Below are positions 63,370 through 64,000 of a stretch of DNA of 64,000 nucleotides, piece by piece. Position 1 is the first letter of the stretch; every line of letters starts with the position of its first letter. The notes below the pieces were generated by a model. It did no database searches. It was not told where the DNA came from and was given only the letters and a program-made list of their open reading frames with translations. Origin of the DNA: CAWHQZ01 sp963831645 (GTDB taxonomy: Bacteria > Pseudomonadota > Alphaproteobacteria > Rhizobiales > Aestuariivirgaceae); assembly GCA_963831645.1 (NCBI GenBank), contig CAWHQZ010000028.1, positions 62,001 through 126,000 of the forward strand, read 5' to 3'. The position numbers and the translations under genes were made by a program.

Positions 63370-64000
63370 TTGCCCAAGATCGCCGAAGTCGACGTCATTC
63401 CGATCGCTTCTCCAGATGCCGCCGCGAGCGATCTGGACGGCACCACCGACACGGTGATCGTGAAAATCACCGACGAAGACGGGCGCTTCGGCATCGGAGA
63501 GGCGGATGCTCCGCCCCACGTCGTCAGGGACTTCCTCCAGATGCCGACCGCGCATTTGTGGAGCCGGAACGCCGCTGAAATTCTCATCGGTTCGGATCCG
63601 CTCGAAGCAGCGGCTCTATGGCAAAAGCTCTACGAAGGAACCTTCTGGCCTGGACGACGAGGATTGGGCATCCACGCCATCTCCGCCTCTGGACATCGCG
63701 ATCCACGACCTGGCCGGCAAACAGCTGGGCGTGCCCGCGTACAAGCTGCTCGGCGGCGCCCGGCGCGACAAGCTCAGGCCTTATTGCACCATCTATCCGG
63801 GCCTCGCCCACGGCCGCGATATCGAAGAGCTGATGCAGGAAATCGAACGCCAGTTCGAGGCTGCCATCGATGCCGGCTTCAGGGCCGTCAAGATGGAGGT
63901 TTTGTTCTTCGATCTGGTCACGGATCGAGAGCTGATCGACCTCATCCGCCGGGGTCGCCGCATGGTGGGAAGCGGCATAGAGATGGCAGTCGACTTTGGT
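63370..64000 (+). CDS. Enolase-superfamily protein (mandelate racemase/muconate cycloisomerase), partial, one frame break
   Basis: A TTG at 63370 starts MPKIAEVDVIPIASPDAAAS, followed by VIVKITDEDGRFGIGEADAP, the capping domain of the superfamily. Near 63684 one extra T breaks the frame; beyond it LDIAIHDLAGKQLGVPAYKL and LLGGARRDKLRPYCTIYP fit the family, then AGFRAVKMEVLFFDL where a catalytic lysine region is expected. The gene runs off the right edge. One correction would restore it. Confidence 0.78.
   Translation, partial: MPKIAEVDVIPIASPDAAASDLDGTTDTVIVKITDEDGRFGIGEADAPPHVVRDFLQMPTAHLWSRNAAEILIGSDPLEAAALWQKLYEGTFWPGRRGLGIHAISASGHRDPRPGRQTAGRARVQAARRRPARQAQALLHHLSGPRPRPRYRRADAGNRTPVRGCHRCRLQGRQDGGFVLRSGHGSRADRPHPPGSPHGGKRHRDGSRLW

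Overview
The window looks like an alphaproteobacterial chromosome, most probably of the order Hyphomicrobiales (Rhizobiales). The support is GC-rich coding, the order dnaE-lolD-lolC-proS-DUF1467-methylmalonyl-CoA epimerase, the short alphaproteobacterial prolyl-tRNA synthetase, and the run recO-era-rnc-lepB-acpS-pyrE-rsh-rpoZ-folK. No rRNA, tRNA or CRISPR array was recognised.

Bases 1-22,100 are a housekeeping block, almost all on the minus strand: rpsB (cut by the left edge), dnaE, the lipoprotein-releasing LolCD transporter, proS, recO, era, rnc, lepB, acpS, pyrE, the (p)ppGpp enzyme, rpoZ, folK, smpB and dapA. On the plus strand are an NYN-domain nuclease-like gene, a type-5 uracil-DNA glycosylase and a soluble lytic transglycosylase. 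Bases 22,000-28,400 hold envelope genes: a broken alpha/beta hydrolase, a membrane-anchored HhH protein with PSAKPA repeats, a 45-residue membrane protein, a BON/Ig-like/OmpA protein, and a porin-like barrel broken by seven frame changes.

Bases 28,600-52,800 are an accessory island that looks like one or two peptide-modification (RiPP-like) systems. Part A contains two tandem TPR-sulfotransferases, an HExxH-type putative peptide beta-hydroxylase, a family of very short similar peptides (33.3-33.7 kb on the minus strand and 35.03 kb on the plus strand), an intact ATP-grasp ligase-like gene between them, glycosyltransferases, an FAD-dependent oxidoreductase and a DUF6065-like protein. Three more ATP-grasp paralogues, all frame-broken, lie at 40.6, 44.1 and 51.9 kb. 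Part B is a tight minus-strand operon (50.87 down to 45.53 kb): glycosyltransferase, small ORF, GT4, PqqD-like protein, HprK-related kinase, a 64-residue candidate precursor with a strong ribosome binding site, and a GT2-TPR protein. A divergent Anp1-like glycosyltransferase lies beside it. Working model: the short peptides are ligated or cross-linked by ATP-grasp enzymes and may also be hydroxylated, sulfated or glycosylated. This is inference from gene context.

Bases 53,200-57,600 are decayed phage-like material: two copies of a RAD52-HNH gene, a Gp157 gene with a nonsense codon, a broken XRE regulator and small hypothetical genes. From 57.8 kb the genes are mostly intact: a third TPR-sulfotransferase, a lipoprotein serine protease, a quinone oxidoreductase, an aminotransferase and the start of an enolase-superfamily gene with one frameshift. 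Frame breaks are rare in the first 22 kb and frequent between 22 and 57 kb. This suggests relaxed selection in the island, although isolated breaks in likely essential genes such as lolC also point to some sequence error.
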